This document shows positions 23,301 through 32,316 of a DNA stretch of 43,351 nucleotides, one piece after another. The notes beneath the pieces were generated by a model. The model did not search any database, was not told the origin of the DNA, and saw only the letters and a program-made list of their open reading frames with translations. The DNA comes from an uncultured Eubacteriales bacterium (GTDB taxonomy: Bacteria; Bacillota; Clostridia; Oscillospirales; Oscillospiraceae). The stretch covers positions 1-43,351 of the forward strand of contig OMTF01000037.1 in the NCBI GenBank assembly GCA_900313925.1, written 5' to 3'. Made by a program: the position numbers and the translations under genes. Numbering within the stretch: the stretch's first letter is position 1; each line of letters opens with the position of its first letter.

Positions 23301-25910
23301 TCAGGCTTTCTTCTTCGGACTTCCCGGCTTCGTTTCGCAGACCAGCTGCCCATCCTTGTAATCTATAGTCAGGGCAGAGCCGGTTGAGAGGTTGCCGGTC
23401 AGAATGGTCCGTGCAATCAGGGTCTCCACCTTGCTCTGCAGAAACCGCTTCAGCGGCCGAGCACCGTAGACGGGGTCAAATCCCTTGTCAATAATGTAAT
23501 CCTTGGCTGCATCCGTAATCTCAAGGCTCAGCGTCTTGTCTGCCAGACGCTCACGCAAAGCCTGCGTCAGGTTGTCAATGATGCCGTTCAGGTTCTCCTT
23601 CGTCAGCGGCTTGAACATGATGATCTCGTCGAGACGGTTGAGAAACTCCGGCCGGAAGGAATTCTTCAGCTCGTTGCGCACTGCATTTTCCGCCTCAGGG
23701 GAGATTTCTCCCTTGTCGTTGATGCCGTTGAGCAGATACTGGCTTCCGAGGTTGCTCGTCAGGATGATAATCGTGTTCTTGAAATCCACGGTGCGCCCCT
23801 GCGAATCGGTGATGCGCCCGTCATCCAGGATCTGCAGCAGAATGTTGAACACGTCCGGATGCGCTTTTTCCACTTCATCGAACAGGACGACGGAGTAGGG
23901 TTTGCGCCGGACGGCTTCCGTCAGCTGTCCTCCTTCATCGTATCCGACATATCCCGGAGGCGCTCCGATAAGCCTTGACACAGAGAATTTCTCCATGTAT
24001 TCCGTCATATCAATACGCACCATGTTGTGCTCATCGTCGAAAAGGCACTCCGCCAGGGCTTTTGCCAGCTCTGTCTTGCCGACGCCGGTGGGACCGAGGA
24101 ACATAAATGATCCGATCGGCCGGTTCGGGTCCGCAATCCCGGCACGGGAGCGGAGAATGGCTTCCGTGACCTTCTGTACCGCTTCATCCTGTCCAATGAC
24201 TCGTTTATGCAGAATCTCATCCAGGTGCAGCAGTTTTTCCCGTTCCCCTTCCATCAGCTTCGCGACCGGAATGCCGGTCCACTTGGCCACGATTGTGGCG
24301 ATTTCGTCCTCTGTCACGGTGTCATGAACCATCGTTTCGTCCCGCTGGTTTTCCGAGTTCGCTTCCGCGTCTTCCAGCTTTTTCTGCAGCGCGGGCAGGT
24401 CGGAATACTGCAATTTCGCCGCCCGCTCATAGTCCAGCGTCTGCTGGGCCTGCTCGATTTCATGCTGCATCTGATCAATCTGGCTCTTGAGCTCCTTGAC
24501 CTCGTCAACACTCTGTTTTTCCTGGTCCCAGCGCGCCTTCATGGCATTGAACTTATCCTTCTGCTCGGCAATTTCCTTGCTCAGCTGTGCAAGCCGATCC
24601 TTCGAGAGCTGGTCATCCTCTTTCTTAAGCGCGGTTTCTTCGATTTCCAGCTGCATGATCTTGCGTCGCAAGTCGTCCATTTCCGCCGGCATGGAGTCCA
24701 TCTCCGTACGGATCATGGCGCAGGCTTCGTCGACGAGGTCGATGGCCTTGTCCGGAAGGAAACGGTCCGTAATGTAGCGGTTGGACAGCGTCGCCGCCGC
24801 AACCAGGGCATTGTCATGGATGCGCACGCCGTGAAAAACTTCATAGCGTTCCTTCAGACCGCGGAGAATGGAAATTGTGTCTTCGACGGTCGGCTCATCC
24901 ACCATCACCGGCTGGAATCGGCGCTCCAGCGCCGCGTCCTTTTCAATGTACTTCCGGTACTCGTCCAGCGTCGTGGCGCCGATGCAGTGCAGCTCGCCTC
25001 TTGCCAGCATCGGCTTGAGGAGGTTGCCCGCGTCCATGCTTCCCTCCGTTTTGCCCGCACCGACGATCGTGTGCAGCTCATCGATGAACAGAATAATCTG
25101 TCCCTCGGATTTCTTTATTTCGTTCAATACGGCCTTCAGACGTTCCTCAAATTCGCCCCGGTACTTGGCCCCGGCAATCAGGGCGCCCATATCCAGGGAG
25201 AAAATCGTTTTGTCTTTCAGGCTTTCCGGAACGTCACCGCGCACAATGCGCTGAGCAAGGCCTTCCGCAATGGCGGTCTTGCCGACGCCGGGCTCTCCGA
25301 TGAGAACCGGGTTGTTCTTCGTTTTCCGGGAAAGAATCCGGACAACGTTTCGGATCTCCGTATCTCTGCCAATGACCGGATCCAGCTCATTTTTCCGGGC
25401 TCGCTCCACGAGGTTCGTTCCGTATTTCTCCAAGGCGTTGTACGTATCCTCCGGATTGTCCGTCGTCACATGGCCGCTCTTGACTTTGGCAAGCTCCGCC
25501 GTAAAGGCGTTTTTCGTTATGCCATGGTCGGCGAAAATCCGCTTGATGGCCGGCGTCTCGTTTGCGAAGATCCCAATCATCAGGTGTTCGACCGAGATAT
25601 ATTCGTCTCCCATGCTCTTCGCGGCCTTCTCCGCCGAGCGGAAAACCCGGTCCGCTTCCGGCGACAGATAGACCTGCGTGCTCCCGCTGACTTTCGGCAG
25701 CTGGCTGATTGCCGTATCCAGCTCCGCCAGAATCTTGTTGTTGTCTGCTCCCATCTTCTGAAACAGCGATGCGATCAGACCGCCGTCCTGATCCAGCAGA
25801 GCATAAAGAATGTGTTCGGGAGTGATATATTGATTGCCGTTTTCCTCCGCCATATTCTGTGCGGTCTGGATGGCTTCAATGGTTTTCTGTGTAAGATTGT
25901 TCGCGTTCAT
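23301..25910 (-). CDS. clpB: ATP-dependent disaggregase ClpB
   Basis: 869-residue hexameric AAA+ disaggregase that works with DnaK to rescue aggregated protein. Order: N-domain (1-150), AAA1 with Walker [10 protein letters not shown] and Walker [10 protein letters not shown], the long coiled middle domain (about 405-525, rich in Lys/Glu/Gln; it distinguishes ClpB from ClpC/ClpA), AAA2 with GPTGVGKTE and [15 protein letters not shown], sensor [10 protein letters not shown] and the small D2 end. I start at ATG 25910 ([10 protein letters not shown]), ten bases after GGAG; the GTG 9 nt earlier is too near it. It follows the ribbon-helix-helix gene by about 40 nt and has no promoter of its own there. 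No CIRCE box is seen. Confidence 0.96.
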   Translation of the reverse strand: MNANNLTQKTIEAIQTAQNMAEENGNQYITPEHILYALLDQDGGLIASLFQKMGADNNKILAELDTAISQLPKVSGSTQVYLSPEADRVFRSAEKAAKSMGDEYISVEHLMIGIFANETPAIKRIFADHGITKNAFTAELAKVKSGHVTTDNPEDTYNALEKYGTNLVERARKNELDPVIGRDTEIRNVVRILSRKTKNNPVLIGEPGVGKTAIAEGLAQRIVRGDVPESLKDKTIFSLDMGALIAGAKYRGEFEERLKAVLNEIKKSEGQIILFIDELHTIVGAGKTEGSMDAGNLLKPMLARGELHCIGATTLDEYRKYIEKDAALERRFQPVMVDEPTVEDTISILRGLKERYEVFHGVRIHDNALVAAATLSNRYITDRFLPDKAIDLVDEACAMIRTEMDSMPAEMDDLRRKIMQLEIEETALKKEDDQLSKDRLAQLSKEIAEQKDKFNAMKARWDQEKQSVDEVKELKSQIDQMQHEIEQAQQTLDYERAAKLQYSDLPALQKKLEDAEANSENQRDETMVHDTVTEDEIATIVAKWTGIPVAKLMEGEREKLLHLDEILHKRVIGQDEAVQKVTEAILRSRAGIADPNRPIGSFMFLGPTGVGKTELAKALAECLFDDEHNMVRIDMTEYMEKFSVSRLIGAPPGYVGYDEGGQLTEAVRRKPYSVVLFDEVEKAHPDVFNILLQILDDGRITDSQGRTVDFKNTIIILTSNLGSQYLLNGINDKGEISPEAENAVRNELKNSFRPEFLNRLDEIIMFKPLTKENLNGIIDNLTQALRERLADKTLSLEITDAAKDYIIDKGFDPVYGARPLKRFLQSKVETLIARTILTGNLSTGSALTIDYKDGQLVCETKPGSPKKKA

Positions 25911-25952
25911 TCTATTCACGCTCCTTTTTTATTCCGTTATGTTCGGTCCTTC

Positions 25953-26603
25953 TCAGATCAGGACCTTCTGGCTTGACATCTGCTGATAGTACCCGTGCTC
26001 GATGTCCCTTTCGTCCACCGAACCGGACAGATATGCCTTCATCAGCGAGTCAAACGTTGTAATGTAATCCGACAGCACCTGCGCAAGTTCCTCCGTTGTG
26101 CACGGCTCGCTGGGAAGGGCAATGCTGCGGACAAATTTTCCGTCGTACAGCGCATACCGTATCGGTTCCCCCTTCAGCAGCGGCGCAAGCTCGCGGTCTT
26201 CCACATGCTTCCAGATACGGAAGAAATCCGTCATGGACTGGATCAGGGCTACCGACTGCGTCCGGAAGATCACCGAAAGCTCGCCGATGCTGTCTTCCGC
26301 ATCCCGGTACAGCTCCACTTCATACTTCACGGTCGGGCGATATTTGTACGCGAGACTTGACTTGAGAGACATCGTAAACGTGTTCGGCGAGAAAAACGGA
26401 ACAATGTCCCGGGAGGGGGACATCATCTGCTCCAGCGCCGTAAATACGTCGTTGATGCGCCGTTCCGGCGTCGTAAGATTCACATAGTCCGCCAGAATCT
26501 GGTTAATCAGATTGGAGCGGCTGGTGCCAAGCTTGTGCGCGGCTGCGTCCACTTCCCGAACCACATCCTCGGACAGCATTAAACTATATAGTGATTTCTT
26601 CAT
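25953..26603 (-). CDS. Ribbon-helix-helix (CopG-like) putative regulator in the clpB operon
   Basis: 216-residue protein. The N-terminus MKKSLYSLMLSEDVVREVDA, then AAHKLGTSRSNLINQILADY, is a ribbon-helix-helix DNA-binding module (about 1-50). Residues 60-210 are a separate domain I cannot name (YKYRPTVKYEVELYRDAEDS, IGELSVIFRTQSVALIQSM). It is probably co-transcribed with clpB, just 42 nt downstream, from a consensus promoter with an attenuator-like leader. A function as regulator of the heat-shock operon is an inference from position. I use ATG 26603; the frame runs upstream through the leader and promoter and that part is not coding. The ribosome site is weak (AAGAAAG). Confidence 0.75.
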   Translation of the reverse strand: MKKSLYSLMLSEDVVREVDAAAHKLGTSRSNLINQILADYVNLTTPERRINDVFTALEQMMSPSRDIVPFFSPNTFTMSLKSSLAYKYRPTVKYEVELYRDAEDSIGELSVIFRTQSVALIQSMTDFFRIWKHVEDRELAPLLKGEPIRYALYDGKFVRSIALPSEPCTTEELAQVLSDYITTFDSLMKAYLSGSVDERDIEHGYYQQMSSQKVLI

Positions 26604-26645
26604 CTTTCTTATTCGGCAGCGCCGCTGCCTCCACTCCTTTCCAGT

Positions 26646-26673
26646 CAAAAAATTTCCGGCCGCAGGGCCGGAA
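26646..26673 (-). promoter_or_regulatory. Leader attenuator of the clpB operon
   Basis: TTCCGGCC (26654-26661) and GGCCGGAA (26666-26673) form an 8-bp GC stem with a GCAG/CTGC tetraloop; on the - strand ATTTTTT follows. It lies about 40 nt downstream of the -10 and before the first gene, so it can end transcription early. CCAGT (26641-26645) and ACTGG (26675-26679) could form a longer outer stem. Confidence 0.7.
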
Positions 26674-26712
26674 CACTGGGACAATGCCCGCGTTTTTACT
26701 TTCACTGTGCTT

Positions 26713-26741
26713 ATTGTACTCATGAATGTAAACTTTGTCAA
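26713..26741 (-). promoter_or_regulatory. Promoter of the RHH-clpB operon
   Basis: On the - strand TTGACA (26741-26736), 17-bp spacer, TACAAT (26718-26713). One base off consensus in the -10. No CIRCE or clear tandem CtsR site overlaps it. Confidence 0.85.
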
Positions 26742-26796
26742 GCATTTTATATAAAATTATATACAAATTATATGTTATTTTGCCACAAGTTTTGCA

Positions 26797-26826
26797 TCAA
26801 AAAGCGGAGACCTCTCGATCTCCGCT
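26797..26826 (-). terminator. Terminator of the CLC gene
   Basis: AGCGGAGA (26803-26810) and TCTCCGCT (26819-26826), 8-nt loop, followed on the - strand by TTTT. Lies 32 nt past the stop at 26858. Confidence 0.75.
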
Positions 26827-26857
26827 GTCCGGATATACGCTTTCGCACTGTTGTTTT

Positions 26858-28114
26858 CTACTTTGCCTGCATGTTAATAAACTCTGCGCGGGTCTTGGAA
26901 TAGATTATTTTCTGACTGCGATACAGGCCGACGTATCCGCTTAGCAGATACGAAATGGCAATAGCCAGTGCGAAGTACAGAAGCTCGCTTGCCCCGAAAA
27001 GCTCTGTTGCCAGTGCCAGGGAGGCAATGGGGCAGTTGACCGCGCCGCAGAAGACGGCAACCAGCGCAATCGCCGCCGAAAAGCCGGCGGGCAGGCCCAG
27101 CAGCGGGCCGAGGACGCAGCCGAAGGTCGCGCCGATGAAAAAGGTAGGAACCACTTCGCCGCCGCGAAAGCCGCAGCCCAGTGTGATCGCCGTAAATAGA
27201 ATCTTCAGCAGAAATGCAATGGGAGAGGCTTTCCCCTCCTCCAGAGCAGCCCGGATCACCTCCATGCCGGTTCCGTTATAATCCCGGTTTCCCACCAGAA
27301 GCGTAAGCCCGATAAGCGCAAGGCCTCCGATGATTGCCCGGACGTAGCTGTTGGGCAGGACCCAGCTTATGACCCGCTCGGATACATGCATCGCCTCGCA
27401 GAAAAAGGCGCTCACCAGCGCGCAGCCGACCGCCAGTATCGCCACGCGCCACATAAGCGAAAAGGACAGCGGTTCCACGGCAATGGCAAAGTGCGTCGGC
27501 TCCAGATGCAGAAGCTGCGTTATGCCGAAGGCCGCAAGGGAGGAAACGATGCAGGGGAGAAATCCGGAATAGTAGAAAACGCCGACGGAGATGACCTCCA
27601 GCGCAAACAGCGTCGCGGTCAGCGGTGTTCCGAACAAGGCGGAAAACACGGCGGACATGCCGCAGATAATGGCAAGGCGCCGGTCTTTGTCGTCCAGATG
27701 AAACCAGTTTCCCACATTGCTTCCGATGCTCCCGCCGATCTGCAGCGCCGCGCCCTCCCGGCCGGCCGAACCGCCGCACAGGTGCGTGATGACGGTGGAA
27801 ACGAAAATGTCCGGGATCAGAAGAAGGGGAACCTTGTCCCCGAAATGCACGGAGTCAATAATCGCATTGGTATTTTCCTGCTCCATTTTCGTCGCGCGAT
27901 AGAGCAGAACGATAAGCACGCCGCCGACGGGAAGCAGATACAAAAGCCAGGGATTTGCCTCCCGCAGCCGGGTCGCGTCGGTGACGCTGATGTAAAAAAG
28001 ACTTCCGATAAAGCCTCCGATGACGCCAATCAGCCCCGCAACCACCAGCCACTTGATAAAGGCTGTGATGATGCGCCGAATGATGCCCAGCTCTTTTTTT
28101 GATCCCTCCGACAT
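26858..28114 (-). CDS. CLC-family chloride/fluoride channel or antiporter
   Basis: 418-residue integral membrane protein with about ten hydrophobic segments. The ion-path signature is GGSAGREGAALQIGG (CLC proteins usually have GxxGREGP), the glutamate being the gating residue; the second signature is GCGFRGGEVVPTFFIGATFG. The GGSAGREGx form without the usual Ser-Gly-Ile-Pro loop is like the CLC-F branch that expels fluoride, but this needs a tree. Start ATG 28114 (MSEGSKKELGIIRR) has GGAGG seven bases upstream; the frame upstream to 28489 overlaps the divergent prfC and is not coding. No fluoride riboswitch was recognised upstream. No CBS domains. Confidence 0.87.
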   Translation of the reverse strand: MSEGSKKELGIIRRIITAFIKWLVVAGLIGVIGGFIGSLFYISVTDATRLREANPWLLYLLPVGGVLIVLLYRATKMEQENTNAIIDSVHFGDKVPLLLIPDIFVSTVITHLCGGSAGREGAALQIGGSIGSNVGNWFHLDDKDRRLAIICGMSAVFSALFGTPLTATLFALEVISVGVFYYSGFLPCIVSSLAAFGITQLLHLEPTHFAIAVEPLSFSLMWRVAILAVGCALVSAFFCEAMHVSERVISWVLPNSYVRAIIGGLALIGLTLLVGNRDYNGTGMEVIRAALEEGKASPIAFLLKILFTAITLGCGFRGGEVVPTFFIGATFGCVLGPLLGLPAGFSAAIALVAVFCGAVNCPIASLALATELFGASELLYFALAIAISYLLSGYVGLYRSQKIIYSKTRAEFINMQAK

Positions 28115-28237
28115 AGCGCTCCTCCGTCCCGATTGCTGTGCCTTGCGGCAGCAGTATAAGTATAGCGCCGGGAAAAGGGAAATTCCACCATTTTCCGCAT
28201 CGACGGCGCGGATTTTTGAGCGCTTCAGCCGGAGATG

Positions 28238-28246
28238 TGTTATACT
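28238..28246 (+). promoter_or_regulatory. Extended -10 promoter of prfC
   Basis: TGTTATACT: an extended -10 (TGn + TATACT, 28241-28246), with TTGAGC at 28216-28221 (19-bp spacer, not ideal). 38 nt before ATG 28284. Confidence 0.6.
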
Positions 28247-28283
28247 GAATATCCATGTGAATTTCTTGAATTGAGGAGCCTTT

Positions 28284-29894
28284 ATGTCTGAGTTAGAAAA
28301 TGAGATTCGGCGGCGGCGGACATTCGCCATTATCTCCCATCCGGATGCGGGAAAAACAACCCTTACGGAAAAGCTTCTTCTGTACGGCGGAGCAATCCAG
28401 CTCGCCGGCTCCGTGAAGGGAAAGGCAACCGCGAGACACGCCGTCTCGGACTGGATGGAGCTGGAAAAGCAGCGCGGCATTTCCATCACCTCCTCCGTGA
28501 TGCAGTTTGAATACGAGGGCTACTGCATCAACATTCTGGATACGCCGGGGCACCAGGACTTTTCCGAGGACACCTATCGGACTCTGATGGCGGCGGACAG
28601 CGCCGTCATGGTCATTGACGCCGCGAAGGGCATCGAGCCGCAGACACGGAAGCTGTTCCGTATCTGCGCCATGCGTCATATTCCCATCTTCACCTTCATA
28701 AATAAGCTGGATCGGGATGCCCGCAGTCCCTTTGAGCTGACCGAGCAGCTCGAAACCGAGTTCGGCATCGGCACCTACCCCATGAACTGGCCGATCGGAA
28801 GCGGCCGGGATTTCAAGGGCGTCTACGATCGGGAAAACCGGCAGATTCTGGTTTTCACGGAAAATCACCGGGGACAGAACCGGATTGAGCCCGTCGCCTG
28901 CCGTCTGGAAGACACCGAAGCGCTGGATGCTTTAATCGGGGAACGCCTGCGCCGGCCGCTGGTGGAGGATATTGAGCTACTCGACGGTGCCGGTTCCGAA
29001 TTTTCCCTGGAGGAGGTGCGCGCAGGAAGGCTTTCCCCGGTTTTCTTCGGTTCCGCCCTGAATAACTTCGGCGTCGAGCCGTTCCTTGAAAGCTTTCTCC
29101 GGATGACGATGCCGCCGCTTCCCCGGACTTCCGGCGGGCGTCCGGTGGATCCCGTTGCGGAGGGATTCTCCGCCTTTGTATTTAAAATTCAGGCGAACAT
29201 GAATAAGGCTCACCGGGACCGGATTGCCTTCCTGCGCATCTGTTCCGGGGTGTTCCACCGGGAAAGGGAATACTATCATGTGCAGGAAAAGAAGATGATC
29301 AAGCTTGCCCAGCCGCAGCAGCTGATGGCCGACGACCGCTCCATCATTAACGAAGCCTATGCCGGGGACATTATCGGCGTATTCGATCCGGGAATTTTCT
29401 CCATCGGCGATACGATCTGCGAAAAGGGCATGGATGTCTGCTTTGAGGGGATGCCTACCTTCGCTCCGGAGCATTTTGCTGCCGTCGAGCGCGTAGACAC
29501 CATGAAACGCAAGCAGTTTGAAAAGGGCGTCGAGCAGATTGCGCAGGAGGGGGCGATTCAGATCTTCCACGAGCCCGGCGTCGTGATGGAGGAAATTATT
29601 GTCGGCGTCGTGGGTGTCCTGCAGCTGGAGGTTCTGGAATACCGGCTGCGGACCGAGTATGGCGTGGAAATCCGGCGCCGGGATCTTCCCTATGAGGAAA
29701 TCCGGTGGCTGAAGGATCCGCGTCTGGATCCTTCCACGCTGAATCTTACAAGCGACACCAAGGTCGTAGAGGATTTCCGCGGCAATAAGCTGCTGCTTTT
29801 TACTGCGGAATGGTGCGTCCGCTGGGCGTTGGAGAAAAACGAAGGCCTGGAGCTTCTGGAATTTAACCGCAATGAAGCGCCGGAGCAGGAATAA
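28284..29894 (+). CDS. prfC: Peptide chain release factor 3
   Basis: 536-residue translational GTPase that frees RF1/RF2 from the ribosome after termination. G motifs: HPDAGKTTLTEKLLLYGG (G1), GISITSSVMQF (G2), LDTPGHQDFSEDTYR (G3), FINKLDRDARSP (G4). The lengthy RF3-specific regions VQEKKMIKLAQPQQLMADDR and VGVVGVLQLEVLEYRL distinguish it from EF-G. Length and ends match RF3. GAGGAG lies 6 nt before ATG. The RseC-like gene follows at 20 nt, likely in the same transcript. Confidence 0.96.
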   Translation: MSELENEIRRRRTFAIISHPDAGKTTLTEKLLLYGGAIQLAGSVKGKATARHAVSDWMELEKQRGISITSSVMQFEYEGYCINILDTPGHQDFSEDTYRTLMAADSAVMVIDAAKGIEPQTRKLFRICAMRHIPIFTFINKLDRDARSPFELTEQLETEFGIGTYPMNWPIGSGRDFKGVYDRENRQILVFTENHRGQNRIEPVACRLEDTEALDALIGERLRRPLVEDIELLDGAGSEFSLEEVRAGRLSPVFFGSALNNFGVEPFLESFLRMTMPPLPRTSGGRPVDPVAEGFSAFVFKIQANMNKAHRDRIAFLRICSGVFHREREYYHVQEKKMIKLAQPQQLMADDRSIINEAYAGDIIGVFDPGIFSIGDTICEKGMDVCFEGMPTFAPEHFAAVERVDTMKRKQFEKGVEQIAQEGAIQIFHEPGVVMEEIIVGVVGVLQLEVLEYRLRTEYGVEIRRRDLPYEEIRWLKDPRLDPSTLNLTSDTKVVEDFRGNKLLLFTAEWCVRWALEKNEGLELLEFNRNEAPEQE

Positions 29895-29914
29895 GCCGGA
29901 AAGGAGCGGATTGC

Positions 29915-30346
29915 ATGCGGCAGGAAGGAGTTGTCACCGCCGTATATGAAGACGGGACTGCCGATGTGGCGGTGGAGCGAGCCGCCATTTGCGGCGGAGA
30001 CTGCAGTCAGTGCAGCGGCTGCATCTATGAAAACAAGCTGAAAGCCCGTGCGGTAAACCGCATCGGCGCGAAGCCGGGCATGCTGGTCGCCCTGGAGACG
30101 AACAGCCGTGAATTTTATACCGCCGCGGTCGCCGTGTATGTGTTTCCTCTGGTCGGTCTGATCCTGGGGTTTCTTCTCCCTTCTCTGTTCCATGCGCCGC
30201 AGGGGATCTGCATCGCGGCTGCCTTTGTTCTTGCGGCCGCCGGTGTCTGGCTGGCTTCCGCCGTCATGAAGAGAAGGCAGCGGGAAAATCCGGTCCCCTC
30301 GATCATTACCGCCATTGTTCCGCGGGATCGGGAGAGGGAAAGCTAA
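29915..30346 (+). CDS. RseC/MucC-like SoxR reducing family membrane protein
   Basis: 143-residue protein of the RseC/MucC family. The N-terminus has a cysteine cluster ICGGDCSQCSGC (residues about 25-36), then two membrane helices (YTAAVAVYVFPLVGLILGFLL and GICIAAAFVLAAAGVWLASA) and a basic end. RseC-type proteins occur with Rnf complexes and SoxR-reducing systems and are thought to handle electrons or Fe-S; in clostridia they commonly stand alone. AAGGAG lies before ATG 29915, 20 nt after prfC. Function in this organism is inferred only. Confidence 0.87.
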   Translation: MRQEGVVTAVYEDGTADVAVERAAICGGDCSQCSGCIYENKLKARAVNRIGAKPGMLVALETNSREFYTAAVAVYVFPLVGLILGFLLPSLFHAPQGICIAAAFVLAAAGVWLASAVMKRRQRENPVPSIITAIVPRDRERES

Positions 30347-30468
30347 CCCTCGAAAGACCCCTTCGGACTGTTTTTTCGCCTTTTTCCTCCGTTTTCGCCT
30401 ATTATTACCTGTTTTTGTCCAAAAATAATCCTTTTTCCACGATTTGCGCGAAAGTCTCTTCGGAGAGC

Positions 30469-30497
30469 TTGAGAAAATCCGGCGGCGCATATAATAT
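30469..30497 (+). promoter_or_regulatory. Promoter of the hydrogenase-sensor operon
   Basis: TTGAGA (30469-30474), 17-bp spacer, TAATAT (30492-30497), embedded in TATAATATAAG. Gives a leader of about 130 nt before the start at 30634. Confidence 0.6.
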
Positions 30498-30539
30498 AAG
30501 TATGTATATTGTTTGCGACGTCTTTTTGGAACCATAAAC

Positions 30540-30615
30540 CGTTCCGGGTACAGCTTTTCCGCCGCGGAAAAGCCCTCTTCGGACGGGAAAGAGGCTGCCG
30601 GCAGCAGCCGGAACG
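30540..30615 (+). ncRNA. Structured leader RNA upstream of the hydrogenase-like gene
   Basis: CGTTCCGG (30540-30547) pairs with CCGGAACG (30608-30615) and closes a junction with three hairpins inside: GCTTTTCC/GGAAAAGC (30553-30560 and 30566-30573, GCCGC loop), CCTCTT/AAGAGG (30574-30579 and 30589-30594), GCTG/CAGC (30594-30605, or GGCTGC/GCAGCC to 30609). No T-run follows. The ribosome site GGAGGG is a few bases beyond at 30622. I do not match it to a known riboswitch. A cis-regulatory role is inference. Confidence 0.45.
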
Positions 30616-30633
30616 CAGTGCGGAGGGAACCCT

Positions 30634-32316
30634 ATGCCAGAACTTCTCAGTTTAATCAAGACGAATTGCCGGGACTGTCATAAATGCATCCGATTCTGTC
30701 CGGTAAAGGCGATTAAGTATACCGGGCAGCAGGCCCATATCATCGACTCCCAGTGCATTCTGTGCGGACAGTGCTATGTCGTCTGCCCGCATGATGCGAA
30801 AGAAATCGCGGACGACCGGCCGCTGGTGGAGTCGTTCCTCAAAAACGGACAGCGGACCGTCGCCGCTGTGGACCCGTCCTTCGTCGCCGCCTTTGACGGA
30901 AGCGGGTTCAAGGCTTTCCGCACCGCCTTGAAGGAGTTCGGCTTCGCGGACGCCGTGGAATGCGGCATCGGAGCCACGCTCGTGAAGCAGGAATACGAAA
31001 AGCTGCTTCGGGAGGGTTCCCGAAGCATTATCCTGACTTCCGCCTGTCCGTCCATCAATTCCATGATTGAGAAATATTATCCGGACGTGCGGCAGTATCT
31101 TGCCCCCGTCATCTCCCCGATGGTTGCCACCGCCAAGCTGATAAAGCGCGAAGATCCGGACACCCGGGTCGTCTATATCGGACCCTGCATCGCCCGCAAG
31201 GCGGAAGCCACGGGAACGGAGGTCGACGCGGTGCTGACCTATACGCAGCTTGACGAAATGCTCACTTCCGCCGGGTATACCATTGACCGGCGCATGGACG
31301 CGGACCCCAAAACCCGGGAGCGCACCTTCGCCCTCTGCGGCGGAATTATCAGTACGCTGGACGTGCCGGAAAGCGACTACACCTTCCTTGCGCTCGACGG
31401 TATTCACCTGTGCAAATCCGTCCTCGCAGACATCTCGCAGGGTCATCTGGGCAAATGCTTTATTGAGCTTTCCGCCTGCCGGGGAAGCTGCGTCGGCGGG
31501 CCGGATCTGCGCAAGCACGACAACCACCCGGTGCAGAACTACATGGCTGTAAAGGAGTATGCCGGGCCGGAGGACTACGAGGTGGAGCCGCTGGATTCCG
31601 ACGCCATGATTCATTCCTTTGTCAGCCGGCAGGTAACTTTGAAAATGCCGACCGAGGCGGAAATTTCCCAGATCCTGCATTCCATGGGCAAAATGACCCG
31701 CGCCGACGAACTCGACTGCGGCACCTGCGGCTACGATACCTGCCGGGACAAAGCCATCGCCGTCTACCGGGGCCTTGCCGATCCCAGCATGTGCCTTCCG
31801 TACATCATGGAAAAGTCCGAGCGCATATCCAGCAGCATCATTGACAACTCCCCCAACGGTCTCCTGCTTCTCAATGACGATTTTGAAATTCAGACCATCA
31901 ACAAGGCCGCCATGGAGTTCATGAATGTAAAGCACCAGTCCGACGTATTGGGCGAGAATATTATCCGGCTTCTGGATCCCACCCCGTTCTTCCAGGTGTA
32001 TGAGAGCGGCAAGAAAATCGTAAACCGGCGCATTTACGTTTCCGACTACAAGAAGTATTTTGATCAGACCATTATCCGCGATCACACCACGCATACGATC
32101 ATCTGCATCCTCCGGGATGTTACCGATGAGGAAACGCAGCGGCAGGAGAAGGAGCAGCTGGGCCGCACCACGGCGGAAATCGCCGACCGCGTTGTGGACA
32201 AGCAGATGCGCATCGTGCAGGAAATCGCGTCGCTTCTGGGCGAAACGACCGCGGAAACGAAGGTTGCCCTGACGAAGCTGAAGGAGTCGATTGAAAATGA
32301 AGACACGGCAGAGTAA
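30634..32316 (+). CDS. Sensory [FeFe]-hydrogenase-like protein with PAS domain (HydS type)
   Basis: 560-residue cytoplasmic protein. Residues 10-55: two 4Fe-4S ferredoxin sites (C12, C15, C18, C22; C41, C44, C47, C51). Residues 75-330: H-cluster domain with TSACPSINSM, YIGPCIARKAEA and SACRGSCVGGPD; all four cluster cysteines are present, but the catalytic-hydrogenase TSCCP cysteine for proton transfer is alanine here. Next a four-cysteine Fe-S module (DCGTCGYDTC...MC, about 360-390), a PAS domain (about 400-500) and a coiled C-terminal helix. This order is that of group C/HydS sensors, not of a bulk H2 producer. It overlaps the phosphatase gene by 20 nt. Likely senses H2 or redox and controls the phosphatase. 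Confidence 0.88.
   Translation: MPELLSLIKTNCRDCHKCIRFCPVKAIKYTGQQAHIIDSQCILCGQCYVVCPHDAKEIADDRPLVESFLKNGQRTVAAVDPSFVAAFDGSGFKAFRTALKEFGFADAVECGIGATLVKQEYEKLLREGSRSIILTSACPSINSMIEKYYPDVRQYLAPVISPMVATAKLIKREDPDTRVVYIGPCIARKAEATGTEVDAVLTYTQLDEMLTSAGYTIDRRMDADPKTRERTFALCGGIISTLDVPESDYTFLALDGIHLCKSVLADISQGHLGKCFIELSACRGSCVGGPDLRKHDNHPVQNYMAVKEYAGPEDYEVEPLDSDAMIHSFVSRQVTLKMPTEAEISQILHSMGKMTRADELDCGTCGYDTCRDKAIAVYRGLADPSMCLPYIMEKSERISSSIIDNSPNGLLLLNDDFEIQTINKAAMEFMNVKHQSDVLGENIIRLLDPTPFFQVYESGKKIVNRRIYVSDYKKYFDQTIIRDHTTHTIICILRDVTDEETQRQEKEQLGRTTAEIADRVVDKQMRIVQEIASLLGETTAETKVALTKLKESIENEDTAE

Noticed and set aside
24207-25976. 589-codon open frame on + opposite clpB
   Set aside because: Antisense of a fully conserved ClpB; the translation has no recognisable domain.
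26604-26741. 5' extension of the RHH protein
   Set aside because: Would make the promoter and attenuator coding; the RHH fold begins at MKKSLYSLML.
28115-28489. 5' extension of the CLC frame
   Set aside because: Overlaps the divergent prfC start and its promoter; GGAGG and the family start point to ATG 28114.
30652-32094. 480-codon open frame on - opposite the hydrogenase sensor
   Set aside because: Antisense of a gene with complete Fe-S and PAS motifs; no start signal.
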